From: Lachnospiraceae bacterium
Lineage (GTDB): Bacteria; Bacillota; Clostridia; Lachnospirales; Lachnospiraceae
Direction of reading: 5' to 3'
Length of the DNA: 39,162 nt
NCBI GenBank assembly: GCA_022774505.1
Contig: JALFLW010000060.1
Location: 1-39,162, forward strand
Shown: positions 26,714 through 34,819 of the stretch, one piece after another
How the letters are laid out: each line of letters opens with the position of its first letter
How positions within the stretch are numbered: position 1 is the first letter of the stretch
Translations under genes and position numbers: made by a program
Notes under the pieces: generated by a model
Told to the model about the DNA's origin: nothing
The model's database searches: none
What the model saw: the letters and a program-made list of their open reading frames with translations, nothing else

Positions 26714-27739
26714 ATGAAAACAGCGGATTTTGATTATGATCTGCCTCAGGAACTGATCGCACAGGATCCTTTGGAGCAGAGAGACTCATCCAGACTTTTG
26801 GTATTAGACAAAAAGACAGGAGAAAGAAGTCATAAGATTTTTCATGATATTATAGATGATCTATATCCGGGAGATTGTCTCGTGATCAATAATACAAAGG
26901 TTATACCGGCCAGACTGATCGGTGAGCGGGAGGAGACAGGTGGAAAGGTTGAGGTGCTTTTATTAAAGCGCAGGACAGATAATGTCTGGGAGACGCTCGT
27001 TAAACCTGGAAAGAAGGCAAGACCGGGGATGCGGCTTTCTTTTGGGGGCGGTTTGCTGCATGCACAGGTACAGGATATAGTCGACGAGGGAAACAGACTG
27101 ATACGGTTTGAATATGAGGGGATTTTTGAAGAGATCCTTGACCGGCTGGGACAGATGCCGCTTCCACCTTATATAACTCATCAGCTTAAGGACAAGAACC
27201 GCTATCAGACGGTATATGCGAAATATGAGGGATCAGCGGCAGCTCCTACAGCAGGACTGCACTTTACGGAAGAGCTTTTGAAAAAGATACAGGCGAAGGG
27301 GATAAAGATCGCCAGAGTGACACTTCATGTCGGTCTTGGAACTTTTCGTCCGGTGAAGGTGGATGATGTGACACAGCACCATATGCATACGGAGTATTAC
27401 AGAGTTTCCCAAGAGGCCGCTGATATTATAAACGATACAAAAAAAAGCGGCGGAAGAGTAATATGTGTAGGAACAACCAGCTGCCGTACCATAGAATCTG
27501 CTGCTGACGAAAATGGAATTGTCAGAGCAACGGAGGGGGATACGGATATTTTTATATATCCGGGGTACCAATTTAAGGTGTTAGATTGTCTTATAACCAA
27601 TTTTCACCTGCCGGAGTCTACACTTTTAATGCTTGTGTCTGCATTGGCAGGAAAAGAAAATATAATGGCGGCGTATAAGGAAGCGGTAGAGAAAAAGTAC
27701 CGATTTTTTTCCTTTGGAGATGCTATGTTTATTAAATAG
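26714..27739 (+). CDS. queA: tRNA preQ1(34) S-adenosylmethionine ribosyltransferase-isomerase
   Basis: QueA transfers and isomerises the ribosyl group of SAM onto 7-aminomethyl-7-deazaguanine in tRNA, making epoxyqueuosine. The 341 residues begin '[17 protein letters not shown]' and contain '[10 protein letters not shown]', '[11 protein letters not shown]', '[13 protein letters not shown]', '[11 protein letters not shown]', '[10 protein letters not shown]' and '[16 protein letters not shown]', all family signatures. ATG 26714 has AAAGGAAG 8 bases upstream; the ATG at 26684 lies in the intergenic palindrome and is rejected. No other queuosine gene is in the window. Confidence 0.97.
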   Translation: MKTADFDYDLPQELIAQDPLEQRDSSRLLVLDKKTGERSHKIFHDIIDDLYPGDCLVINNTKVIPARLIGEREETGGKVEVLLLKRRTDNVWETLVKPGKKARPGMRLSFGGGLLHAQVQDIVDEGNRLIRFEYEGIFEEILDRLGQMPLPPYITHQLKDKNRYQTVYAKYEGSAAAPTAGLHFTEELLKKIQAKGIKIARVTLHVGLGTFRPVKVDDVTQHHMHTEYYRVSQEAADIINDTKKSGGRVICVGTTSCRTIESAADENGIVRATEGDTDIFIYPGYQFKVLDCLITNFHLPESTLLMLVSALAGKENIMAAYKEAVEKKYRFFSFGDAMFIK

Positions 27740-27808
27740 GGCAGAGATGATCTTTTGATCATTGAGAAGGATGCATAGAGGGTACGACAGAAAGGATTTG
27801 GTGATCAT

Positions 27809-28777
27809 ATGGACAGGCATTATGACGGTGAACAGGAGAAAATGCGGAAGACATTATTATTCATTTACAATCCAATGGCAGGAAAGGAACAGATCAAAAA
27901 CAAACTGGCAGATATCATACAGGTATTTTGTGAGGCGGATTTTATGGTGACTCTGATGGCAACAAACCGTCAGAATGATGCAAAAAATGCGGTAATAGAA
28001 TATGGAGCAGATTATGATTATCTGGTATGTTCCGGAGGGGATGGAACCATGAATGAGGTTGCAAACGGGATGATGCACCTTAAGGAAAAACCAATCTGCG
28101 GATATATTCCGGCCGGGACAGTCAATGACTTTGCTTCCAGTCTGAGGATTCCCAAGATCATGCGCCATGCTGCGGAGCTTGTTACACAGGGAAAGGTATT
28201 TCGCTGTGATCTTGGTTCATTTAATGACAAGTTTTTTACATATGTGGCAGGGTTTGGTGCATTTACGGAAGTATCTTATACGACGCCTCAGGAATGGAAG
28301 AATATGTTAGGAAAGACGGCATATTTTATTGAAGGCTTGAAGCATCTGGCAGAGATCAAGCCACATCATATGCATATTACTTATGATGATGGAGAGATGG
28401 ATGGAGATTTTGTTCTCGGTCTCGTTAGTAATTCTGTATCTGTGGCCGGATATAAGGCGTACAAGAAGGAAGATATAAAAATGGACGACGGACTCTTTGA
28501 AGTGCTTTTTATCCGGGATCTGAAGAATGCCTTAGAGCTTCAGGAGGTTTTGAACGCATTATTGACGAAAAAACTGGATGCGGCCAAAATGTTCCGTTGC
28601 AGCAGCAAGCACCTTCATATCAAATGTGATGATGAGGTGCAGTGGACATTAGATGGAGAGGACGGAGGAAGCTGGAATGAGGTGGATCTGTTTAATCATC
28701 AGCAGGTTCTTCCGATCATCTGTGGAGACGAGGCGATAGAAGATATTTCCATGCAGGCCGGAGAGGAAATCGAATAG
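27809..28777 (+). CDS. Diacylglycerol kinase family lipid kinase (YegS/DgkB-like)
   Basis: The 322-residue protein has the diacylglycerol kinase catalytic domain: 'LFIYNPMAGK' (start of domain), 'LVCSGGDGTMNEVANG' (nucleotide-binding GGDGT, residues about 72-87), 'GYIPAGTVNDFA' and a C-terminal beta-sandwich with 'MDDGLFEVLFI'. It probably phosphorylates diacylglycerol or a similar lipid, recycling it to phosphatidic acid, the substrate of CdsA. Start choice is uncertain: ATG 27809 has a distant AAAGG, while ATG 27842 has AGGAG only 3 bases away. A strong terminator follows at 28794. Confidence 0.9.
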   Translation: MDRHYDGEQEKMRKTLLFIYNPMAGKEQIKNKLADIIQVFCEADFMVTLMATNRQNDAKNAVIEYGADYDYLVCSGGDGTMNEVANGMMHLKEKPICGYIPAGTVNDFASSLRIPKIMRHAAELVTQGKVFRCDLGSFNDKFFTYVAGFGAFTEVSYTTPQEWKNMLGKTAYFIEGLKHLAEIKPHHMHITYDDGEMDGDFVLGLVSNSVSVAGYKAYKKEDIKMDDGLFEVLFIRDLKNALELQEVLNALLTKKLDAAKMFRCSSKHLHIKCDDEVQWTLDGEDGGSWNEVDLFNHQQVLPIICGDEAIEDISMQAGEEIE

Positions 28778-28793
28778 AGATATGACACAAATC

Positions 28794-28826
28794 ACAACAG
28801 GGGAATTTTCCCCTGTTGTTTTTTCT
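28794..28826 (+). terminator. Strong intrinsic terminator
   Basis: A perfect 10-bp stem ACAACAGGGG / CCCCTGTTGT (28794-28803 with 28810-28819), a 6-base loop AATTTT and a T-rich tail close the queA/lipid-kinase transcript. The upstream A-rich strand may also give some termination for the opposing sleC-like gene. Confidence 0.9.
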
Positions 28827-28876
28827 TTTCAGACAAATAAAGCTGCACCTGCTCTGACAATTGGGTGGCATAAAAC

Positions 28877-29647
28877 TTAGGAAAGCTCAGCAATCCGGGA
28901 CACACCGACGTAGATATCGCTGATACGATACCAGGTAGGGTAGTCGACAATACCTGTCTGCGGCAGATTAAATACTTTTTGGAAGGTTTTTACAGCATTC
29001 GCGGTGTCTTCTCCATAGATTCCGTCTGCTGCGATCTTTGGGATCAGAGGATATCCTTTTGAGATGGTATTTAACTGGTTTTGCAGCTGACGTACCTTTT
29101 CGCCGGTGGAGCCAATAGTCAGATCATATCCGGGCCAGGAAGCCGGAATACCGGAAATTTCTTCTGAGGAATTGATAAATACGGAGTCTCCGTAAAATCT
29201 GCGCAGGATCTCAATGGCAGAATATCCCTGATCTCCCAGTGTCTTTGATTCCCATTGACGCATCCAGCGTGGACAGGAAACACGTTTTCCGTCACAGTAT
29301 TGAGTGAAAAGAGGTTGCGTTATATTCGGTCTGGATATATAATTGGAAAATATCGTATCTACTGCCTGGGAAATACTTTCAAAAATATTGCGGCCCGGCA
29401 TAAATTTCTGGTCGTAAGCAGTAGAGCTTGTGATGGTGAAATCATATCCGCGGTTGCGATACCACTCTGTATATACACGGTTTAAGGTTATGGACTGGAT
29501 AGCCAGAATGTTTGCCAGAAGAGCAGCTTCCGGCCATGTGGCATAGATTTCACTGGATGCGACATTTTTGATGTAGTCCTTGTATTTTACATAGTAATTT
29601 TTGGCACCGGAGTCACTGGGAGGACCATCGTGTACGATTACGTATTC
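28877..29647 (-). pseudogene. sleC: SleC-like spore cortex-lytic enzyme, C-terminal segment of a split gene
   Basis: These 256 codons plus stop carry the catalytic SpoIID/LytB-like part of SleC enzymes ('EYVIVHDGPPSD', 'YIKNVASSEIYATWPEA', 'NRVYTEWYRNRGYDF', 'TQYCDGKRVSCP', 'LGDQGYSAIEILRRFYG') and a C-terminal peptidoglycan-binding domain ('IGSTGEKVRQLQNQL', 'DGIYGEDTANAVKTFQ'). SleC degrades the spore cortex at germination. The reading frame upstream of 29647 enters unrelated DNA of the inserted element and has no proper start or ribosome binding site. The matching N-terminal half is at 34799-35293. Joining codon CCC at 34801-34799 to GAA at 29647-29645 gives an uninterrupted 421-residue protein, near the normal family length. 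Typed as pseudogene only because it cannot be translated correctly in this configuration; it shows no internal damage. Confidence 0.88.
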
Positions 29648-29668
29648 GGGGGCTGCTGTATGATAATA
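29636..29668. other. attL-like junction
   Basis: The plus strand reads host sequence up to GGGG (29648-29651) and then G-CTGCTGTATGATAA. The 7-mer CTGCTGT starts 1 base after the core, matching the inverted copy at the other end. Confidence 0.7.
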
Positions 29669-29688
29669 GAAATGAGGGATAGAAATAT

Positions 29689-30963
29689 ATGAGAGAGCAG
29701 ATGTCCCGCAGGGAATTAAAATGGTCCAGACTGGATAATACGGCAAACCTGTTTCCTGTTATTGCGACAGACAGGATGACCAATGTCTATCGTTTATCCA
29801 TGACTTTGATGGAGGATGTGGACCCTGGACTGCTGCAGCAGGCATTGGACAAAATACTTCCAATGTTTGATTCTATGAACGTACGGTTAAGGACAGGAGC
29901 TTTTTGGTATTATTTTGAGACAAATCGTAAAAAGGCACCGGGAGTAGAGCAGGAAAGTGAGTATCCGTGCCGGAAGATGGAACCACAGTTAAACGCACAG
30001 TATCTGTTTCGGGTCAGTTATTATAAGAAACGGATCAATCTTGAGGTTTTTCATGTGTTGGCAGACGGTATGGGTGGAGCTACCTTTTTGAAGGAATTAA
30101 CCTGTCAGTATCTCAGGCTGGCACATCCGGAATTATGCAGTCTGACAGGAGATCATTTATCAGAACAGACATCTCTTAATACAGAGGATAGTTATTTAAA
30201 AAATTTTCGTAAGGGGGAGCCGAAAGGATACAAGTCCCAGCCGGCATTCCATATGAATGGAGAAAAACTCAGGGATGGTGCTTTTGGGGTGATCCAGGGA
30301 TACTTATCGGTATCTCAGGTAAAGAAAGCGGCACATGACAGAAAGGTAAGTATTAATGAATATCTGGCAGGAGTGTATGTTTACAGTATTTACAAAGAGT
30401 ATCTTCATGGAGCGGTTTCCCATAAACCAATCGTATTGTGTGTGCCGGTCAATCTGCGGCCTTATTTTGAATCCATAACAACCAGAAACTTTTTTGCTAT
30501 GGTAAGTGCGGCATTCCGGCCGGACAGGGAGGATTATACCAGGGATGAGGTGGAAAAGATTGTTGTGCAGGCACTAAGGGATCAGATAAAAAAAGAAAAT
30601 TTAGAAAAACTTTTCTCGTATAATGTATCTAACCAGAAAAATCTCATGCTTCGTGCGGTCCCGCTGATATTAAAGAAATTTGTGATGCAGTGGGTTTACC
30701 GGATCAGTGCACAGGCAACGACAACCACGATGACAAATCTTGGAGTTATGAAGGTGGACGAGGTTTACCGGAAGTATATCCGGCGTTTTTCGGCAGCATT
30801 ATCTGTTTCACAGGGACAGAATACGAAGATGACCATATGCTCTTATGGAGATGAAATGGTTGCGGCGTTTTGTACGATATTAAAGGATACATCTGTACAA
30901 AAAAGGTTCTTCCGGATATTGGCAGAGGATGGTATAGATGTAGCAGTGGAGAGTAATCTGTAA
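29689..30963 (+). CDS. Condensation-domain-like acyltransferase (alcohol acetyltransferase type)
   Basis: This 424-residue protein belongs to the BAHD/condensation superfamily: an N-terminal half with 'EVFHVLADGMGGATF' containing the catalytic HxxxDG (His122, Asp126), and a C-terminal half with 'LCVPVNLRPYFES' and 'NFFAMVSAAF' typical of the second lobe. It would move an acyl group from a CoA-type donor to an alcohol or amine; donor and acceptor are unknown. The ATG at 29689 has GAGGGA about 9 bases upstream. Only about 40 bases separate it from the element end, so in the integrated state any promoter must span the attL junction or lie in the antisense strand of the sleC-like gene. It shares a compact operon with a zinc-ribbon membrane protein and a hydrolase. 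Confidence 0.75.
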   Translation: MREQMSRRELKWSRLDNTANLFPVIATDRMTNVYRLSMTLMEDVDPGLLQQALDKILPMFDSMNVRLRTGAFWYYFETNRKKAPGVEQESEYPCRKMEPQLNAQYLFRVSYYKKRINLEVFHVLADGMGGATFLKELTCQYLRLAHPELCSLTGDHLSEQTSLNTEDSYLKNFRKGEPKGYKSQPAFHMNGEKLRDGAFGVIQGYLSVSQVKKAAHDRKVSINEYLAGVYVYSIYKEYLHGAVSHKPIVLCVPVNLRPYFESITTRNFFAMVSAAFRPDREDYTRDEVEKIVVQALRDQIKKENLEKLFSYNVSNQKNLMLRAVPLILKKFVMQWVYRISAQATTTTMTNLGVMKVDEVYRKYIRRFSAALSVSQGQNTKMTICSYGDEMVAAFCTILKDTSVQKRFFRILAEDGIDVAVESNL

Positions 30964-30982
30964 GGATACATGGAGGGGCATA

Positions 30983-31657
30983 ATGAAATTCTGTAAAAGA
31001 TGTGGAGTAGAGGTTTTGGGAGACAGGCAGGTCTGTCCGCTTTGCAACAGCGTCCTGCATGTAGAGGAGGATATCGAAGAACGGGGAGCAGATACATTCC
31101 CTGATATTGCGGCCAAAAGAAAGGTGCGCAGAAAAATATTCTGGACATGCACATACATCTGTATTTTGTTCGAGGCGGTTTTTATATTTCTTAACCGCAT
31201 TTTCTCGCCACAGGTGAGATGGTCTCTGATTACAGGGGTTTCGGCAGCATATATATTAGTCAGTCTGTGGCAGATGCTTTCCCGGAGAAAGGGACATATC
31301 AGTAAATTGTATTTTCAGGCGGCTGCATTGCTGTTACTTTTGCTGGGGATCGATTATGCACTGGGCTTTCGGGGATGGTCTGTAAAATATGGGATCCCCT
31401 GCATATTGCTAAGCTTTGCTTTGATCATATTAGTATGTATGATCATAAATTTTGCAAATTGGCAGAATTATCTTACGATGCAGATATTCATGGTGATATT
31501 CAGTGTTATATATCTTATTTATTCGTTTGTTGGAAAATGGGGAAACGGGATACTTTCCTGGGTCAATTTTGGGACATATATGACCCTGTGGGTTATGACG
31601 ATGATATTTGGAGGACGGAAGGCGGAAAATGAAATACGCAGAAAGTTTCATTTATAG
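30983..31657 (+). CDS. Zinc-ribbon membrane protein (DUF6320-like)
   Basis: The 224-residue protein starts with a compact zinc ribbon (Cys4, Cys7, Cys18, Cys21 in 'CKRCG' and 'CPLCN') on the cytosolic side. About five or six closely packed membrane helices follow from residue 52 to 215. I recall such proteins as DUF6320, often next to an alcohol-acetyltransferase-like protein and an alpha/beta hydrolase, as here; function is unknown. It begins 20 bases after the acyltransferase. The neighbours suggest a membrane-located step in making or moving an acylated metabolite (inference). Confidence 0.7.
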   Translation: MKFCKRCGVEVLGDRQVCPLCNSVLHVEEDIEERGADTFPDIAAKRKVRRKIFWTCTYICILFEAVFIFLNRIFSPQVRWSLITGVSAAYILVSLWQMLSRRKGHISKLYFQAAALLLLLLGIDYALGFRGWSVKYGIPCILLSFALIILVCMIINFANWQNYLTMQIFMVIFSVIYLIYSFVGKWGNGILSWVNFGTYMTLWVMTMIFGGRKAENEIRRKFHL

Positions 31658-31722
31658 CCGGAGGATTATTATTGCCTGAGGTTTGAGAACTGCAGGTGTC
31701 AGAAAGGCGGGATTAGTTACTG

Positions 31723-32610
31723 ATGAGTGTTAAGGGAAAGATTGTCACAGACATGATCCGTTTTTTTACTTCCCAGAAAATGCTTGGTCCGAAAATTCAG
31801 GACGGCACAATCCGGAAGAACCTTATAGAACCTCCCTGGCACTGTCCGGAGGAATATATTAATCTGCCCATCCATTTGCGGCAGTTTGATATGGAACTTC
31901 TGACTCCGAAAGGAGAGGATTGTGGCAAGGTTATTTTGCAGCTTCACGGGGGCGGATATATTGCAAAGATCAGGAATGCATATCGTGATTTTGCTGTGCG
32001 TTATAGCAGGATAAAGGGATACAGAGTCCTTTCCGTGGATTACAGGGTGGCACCGGAGCATCCGTATCCGGCAGCATTTCAGGATGCCGCAGATGCCTAC
32101 CGGTGGCTGCTGTACTCCGGATTTACGGGAGACCGGATCATTCTGGCAGGAGACTCGGCAGGGGGAGGTCTGGTTCTTGCTCTGGCAATGTATCTCCGGG
32201 ATCAGGGCATGCCGATGCCGGAAAAACTTGTTATGATGTCACCTTGGACCGATCTGACTGCTTCAGGAGCTTCGTATCAGGAAAATTACGAAAGAGACCC
32301 CCTGTTTGGCAATACAAGAGAGAGTATGATCTATAACGGTGATTATGTCGGGAAGCAGGATCCGGCACTTCCGTACATATCTCCGCTGTTTGGAGATTTT
32401 CATGGACTGCCTCCGATGCTGTTTCAGGTGGGAGATCTGGAAATGCTGTTAAGTGATTCTGTTTTGGCAGCAAAAAAGGCCAAAGAGGCAGGCTGTGATG
32501 TTAAATTGTCTGTTTACAAGGATATGTTTCATGTATTTCAGCTGAGTATGGATAAGCTGGAGGAATCGAGAAAAGCCTGGGAAGAAATCAGGGAATTTCT
32601 GATATTTTAG
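31723..32610 (+). CDS. Alpha/beta hydrolase, hormone-sensitive-lipase family
   Basis: The 295-residue protein has the oxyanion motif 'LHGGGY' (His75), 'VDYRVAPEHPYPAA', the nucleophile elbow 'GDSAGGG' (Ser145), the acid in 'GDLEMLLSD' (Asp238) and 'MFHVFQ' (His270). The complete triad predicts an active esterase or lipase. No signal peptide is seen, so it is probably cytosolic. It is cargo of the element, following the acyltransferase and zinc-ribbon gene, and could remove or transfer the acyl groups that the first gene adds (inference). ATG 31723 has AAAGGCGGG upstream. Confidence 0.88.
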   Translation: MSVKGKIVTDMIRFFTSQKMLGPKIQDGTIRKNLIEPPWHCPEEYINLPIHLRQFDMELLTPKGEDCGKVILQLHGGGYIAKIRNAYRDFAVRYSRIKGYRVLSVDYRVAPEHPYPAAFQDAADAYRWLLYSGFTGDRIILAGDSAGGGLVLALAMYLRDQGMPMPEKLVMMSPWTDLTASGASYQENYERDPLFGNTRESMIYNGDYVGKQDPALPYISPLFGDFHGLPPMLFQVGDLEMLLSDSVLAAKKAKEAGCDVKLSVYKDMFHVFQLSMDKLEESRKAWEEIREFLIF

Positions 32611-32694
32611 GAAGTGATCATGTTCTTTTTGGTAGATATTCTTCATAGGATAGCTAATAAAAGGCCGGAGGAATGTCCGGCGGAAAGAAACAAT

Positions 32695-32859
32695 ATGGGA
32701 GAATATATTTATAAAGGTGAATATGAGGGATATAAGGTGTATGTATCCTATGCAGAGGAGGGTCCGTCTGTGGAGGAAGCGTATGCTTTGTATGAAGAAG
32801 CGCATCGGAATATTCTGTATCAGGGTTTGGCACAATTGTCGGAGGAGGTACAGGAATGA
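32695..32859 (+). CDS. Small acidic protein upstream of the recombinases
   Basis: From ATG 32695 the product has 54 residues, beginning 'MGEYIYKGEYEGYKVYVSYA' and rich in Glu and Tyr. I do not recognise it. A longer start (GTG 32614 or ATG 32620) would make 79-81 residues but lacks a good ribosome binding site and crosses a 6-bp hairpin GCCGGA/TCCGGC (32664-32681). Its stop overlaps the ATG of the first recombinase, so it is translationally coupled to it. Size and position would suit a recombination directionality or accessory factor, but no sequence motif shows this. Confidence 0.55.
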   Translation: MGEYIYKGEYEGYKVYVSYAEEGPSVEEAYALYEEAHRNILYQGLAQLSEEVQE

Positions 32860-34022
32860 TCCGGTGCGTATTTTATCTGCGCTTGTCGAGAGAGGATGGA
32901 AATGGTGAGAGTGACAGTATACAAAATCAGCGAAGTATCCTTCAGAGATATCTTGCAGAGCATGAGGACATGATAGTTGTAGGAGAATGGGTCGATGACG
33001 GATGGAGTGGGAGCAATTATGAACGGCCGGGATTTCAAAAAATGATGGAAAAGGCAGTGACAGGGGATTTTCAGTGTATTTTGTGCAAAGATCTGTCACG
33101 GCTTGGAAGAGAGTATATACAGACAGGTTATTACCTGCGTAAAATATTTCCGGAAATGGGAATACGTTTTATTGCCGTGGCAGACAATTATGACAGTGCG
33201 AAAAGCGGATTTATGGAGGATTCACTGCTCCTTCCGGTAATGAATCTTATGAATGATGCATATTGTCGTGATATTTCCAATAAAGTGCGCCTGCAGCAAA
33301 AAACAAAGAGAGAAATGGGGGAGTATATTGGGGCCTTTACCTGTTATGGCTATCGCAAAAGCGGAAAGGATATCCACAGACTTGAGATCGATCCGCCTGC
33401 AGCAGAAATAGTCAGGATCATTTTTTATTTGAGAATAAGCGGCATGGCAGCGGAAAATATTGCTAAAGTCCTAAATATGGGACAGATATTCAGTCCGTAT
33501 ATGTATAAAAGGCTGACGGGGAGCGGGTATTGCTGTGGATTTATAGCAGGAGGGCGGGATGACTGTCAGAAACAAAAGTATCTCTGGAGTCCGCAGGCAG
33601 TAAGGCGGATATTATCGAACCAGATGTATACAGGAGTGATGATACAGGGAAAAGACCGTAAGATCAGTTATAAATTAAAAAAAAGGGTACCTGTACCAAA
33701 GGCGGAATGGTGCATGGCGGAAAATGCAGTTCCAAAGATCATATCAAAGTGGATATACGGTTCTGTGCAGGAACTAAATAAAAAAAGAATCCGCAGCAGG
33801 AAAGGCCGGGATTTCTGTGATGTGTTTGCCGGTTATGGGCTGTCTTTGGGACAGCAGATAATATGTGAAAAAATATGGAGGGCGTGGGAAGGAGAAAAGG
33901 CAGTAAAAAAGGAAAGGTGGATGGCGCGTATGCAGGCAGCCACGATTATTAAAAATATTGTTTTTTATGATAAAGAAATCTATGTTGATTTTCATATAAC
34001 TGCACCTTTCCGGGAGGAGTGA
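32856..34022 (+). CDS. Serine recombinase 1
   Basis: The 388-residue protein has a resolvase/invertase catalytic domain: 'FYLRLSRED' with nucleophile Ser11, 'DGWSGSNYERPGF', and 'CKDLSRLGRE' with the catalytic arginine. A 'recombinase' DNA-binding domain follows, with 'WSPQAVRRILSNQMYTGV'. Compared with SpoIVCA/TndX-type enzymes of about 500 residues it is short, and the zinc-ribbon region is degenerate: where paired Cys-x-x-Cys motifs are usual it has 'FCDVFAGYGLSL'. The start is ATG with GGAGGAGG upstream, overlapping the previous stop. It is probably one of two subunits that cut the element ends, making staggered double-strand cuts and rejoining them. Confidence 0.88.
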   Translation: MIRCVFYLRLSREDGNGESDSIQNQRSILQRYLAEHEDMIVVGEWVDDGWSGSNYERPGFQKMMEKAVTGDFQCILCKDLSRLGREYIQTGYYLRKIFPEMGIRFIAVADNYDSAKSGFMEDSLLLPVMNLMNDAYCRDISNKVRLQQKTKREMGEYIGAFTCYGYRKSGKDIHRLEIDPPAAEIVRIIFYLRISGMAAENIAKVLNMGQIFSPYMYKRLTGSGYCCGFIAGGRDDCQKQKYLWSPQAVRRILSNQMYTGVMIQGKDRKISYKLKKRVPVPKAEWCMAENAVPKIISKWIYGSVQELNKKRIRSRKGRDFCDVFAGYGLSLGQQIICEKIWRAWEGEKAVKKERWMARMQAATIIKNIVFYDKEIYVDFHITAPFREE

Positions 34023-34819
34023 TCACAAATTTGCAATATTATGTGGGAATCTATGCAAGGCTTTCCGTAAAACATAGAAATGACAAAGATAATAGCATAG
34101 AAAATCAGATACGTATATCAAAAAGCTGGCTAGATGATACAAAAGCAAGATCATCGGATAAATTTTATCTTGTTGATATATATAAAGATCTGGGATGCAG
34201 CGGGACTTCCTTTTGCAGGAGAGAATTTCAACGGATGCTGTATGATGCAGGCATGGGAAGGATTAACTGTATTTTGTGCAAGGATACATCAAGGCTTGGC
34301 AGGGATTATCTGAAGACGGGGGAATATCTGGAAAAGGTATTTCCGACACTGGGAGTCCGGGTAGTATGTGTGGGAGAGGGGTATGACAGTGCAAGGGATA
34401 TGCCGGGAAGCTTATCAGGAAATCTGAGAAATCTTATGAATGAATGGTATGCAAGGGATATCAGCAGGAGAGTACGTCTGGTGAAGGAGCAGAAAAAAAT
34501 GCAGGGGGAATATCTGGGAAGTGCCGCACCTTATGGGTGGCAGATCTATAAGGAAAAGGGAGGTCGTTATCTGAAAAAAGATAGCAGAGTGGAAAAGATT
34601 ATTGAGCAGATATTAAATATGCGTGAGCAAAGATTATCCTATCAGGCGATTGCAGGAGCTTTGGACGAGAGGGGGATAAGTACACCACAGCTGTACCGGA
34701 TGACCGGAAAGGTATATCAGTGTGGGGAAGAGCCGCAGGAGCAGCGTATGCATTGGAATGCTTCCTCGGTCCGGCATATCATTTTGTCGCACAGCAGAGG
34801 GGATCACTACACGGCTTAA
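34019..34819 (+). CDS. Serine recombinase 2, C-terminus crossing the element border
   Basis: The protein has 'YVGIYARLSV' with nucleophile Ser16, 'GCSGTSFCRREFQRML', 'CKDTSRLGRDYLKTG' and the start of the recombinase domain up to 'HWNASSVRHIILSHS'. There it stops short, without the usual 'N..Y.G' strand, zinc ribbon or coiled coil: 266 residues in all. The last seven codons (from 34799) are host sleC-like DNA read antisense, ending at TAA 34817. After excision the reading frame would continue into the left end of the element. Start is uncertain: GTG 34019 overlaps the previous stop, while TTG 34031 is better spaced from GGAGGAG. It probably works with recombinase 1. Confidence 0.83.
   Translation: MITNLQYYVGIYARLSVKHRNDKDNSIENQIRISKSWLDDTKARSSDKFYLVDIYKDLGCSGTSFCRREFQRMLYDAGMGRINCILCKDTSRLGRDYLKTGEYLEKVFPTLGVRVVCVGEGYDSARDMPGSLSGNLRNLMNEWYARDISRRVRLVKEQKKMQGEYLGSAAPYGWQIYKEKGGRYLKKDSRVEKIIEQILNMREQRLSYQAIAGALDERGISTPQLYRMTGKVYQCGEEPQEQRMHWNASSVRHIILSHSRGDHYTA

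Larger units (their letters stand above)
29648..34798 (+). mobile_element. 5,151-bp serine-recombinase element splitting the sleC-like gene
   Basis: The borders are set by the two halves of the sleC-like gene. The host sequence stops matching the SleC family at 29648 and resumes at 34799, and removing 29648-34798 restores the frame with one copy of the shared CCCC. Six genes, all on the plus strand and mostly overlapping or closely spaced, fill it: acyltransferase, zinc-ribbon membrane protein, alpha/beta hydrolase, small ORF and two serine recombinases. There are no transfer, replication or phage structural genes. Only 4 bp are shared at the ends, typical of serine-recombinase products rather than transposase target duplications. 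A skin-like, excisable sporulation element is the leading hypothesis. Confidence 0.85.

Noticed and set aside
27747-27762. Hairpin ATGATC-TTTT-GATCAT after queA as a terminator
   Set aside because: The stem is short, AT-rich and lacks a T tail; read-through to the lipid-kinase gene is likely.
29648-29746. ATG start for the SleC-like C-terminal half at 29746
   Set aside because: The first 33 codons are element DNA antisense to the acyltransferase start and do not resemble SleC; no ribosome binding site is present.
32644-32652. CATAGGATA as a sporulation promoter for the recombinase genes
   Set aside because: It fits the CATAnnnTA -10 pattern, but no AC or ATATT -35 is found at the right distance.
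34634-34798. 54-residue extension of the SleC-like N-terminal half
   Set aside because: It is antisense to the well-supported recombinase 2 gene and appears only because the host frame runs into the element.
29648-34798. Insertion sequence or integrative conjugative element
   Set aside because: No transposase, terminal target duplication, relaxase, type IV secretion or replication gene is present; the recombinases are serine type.
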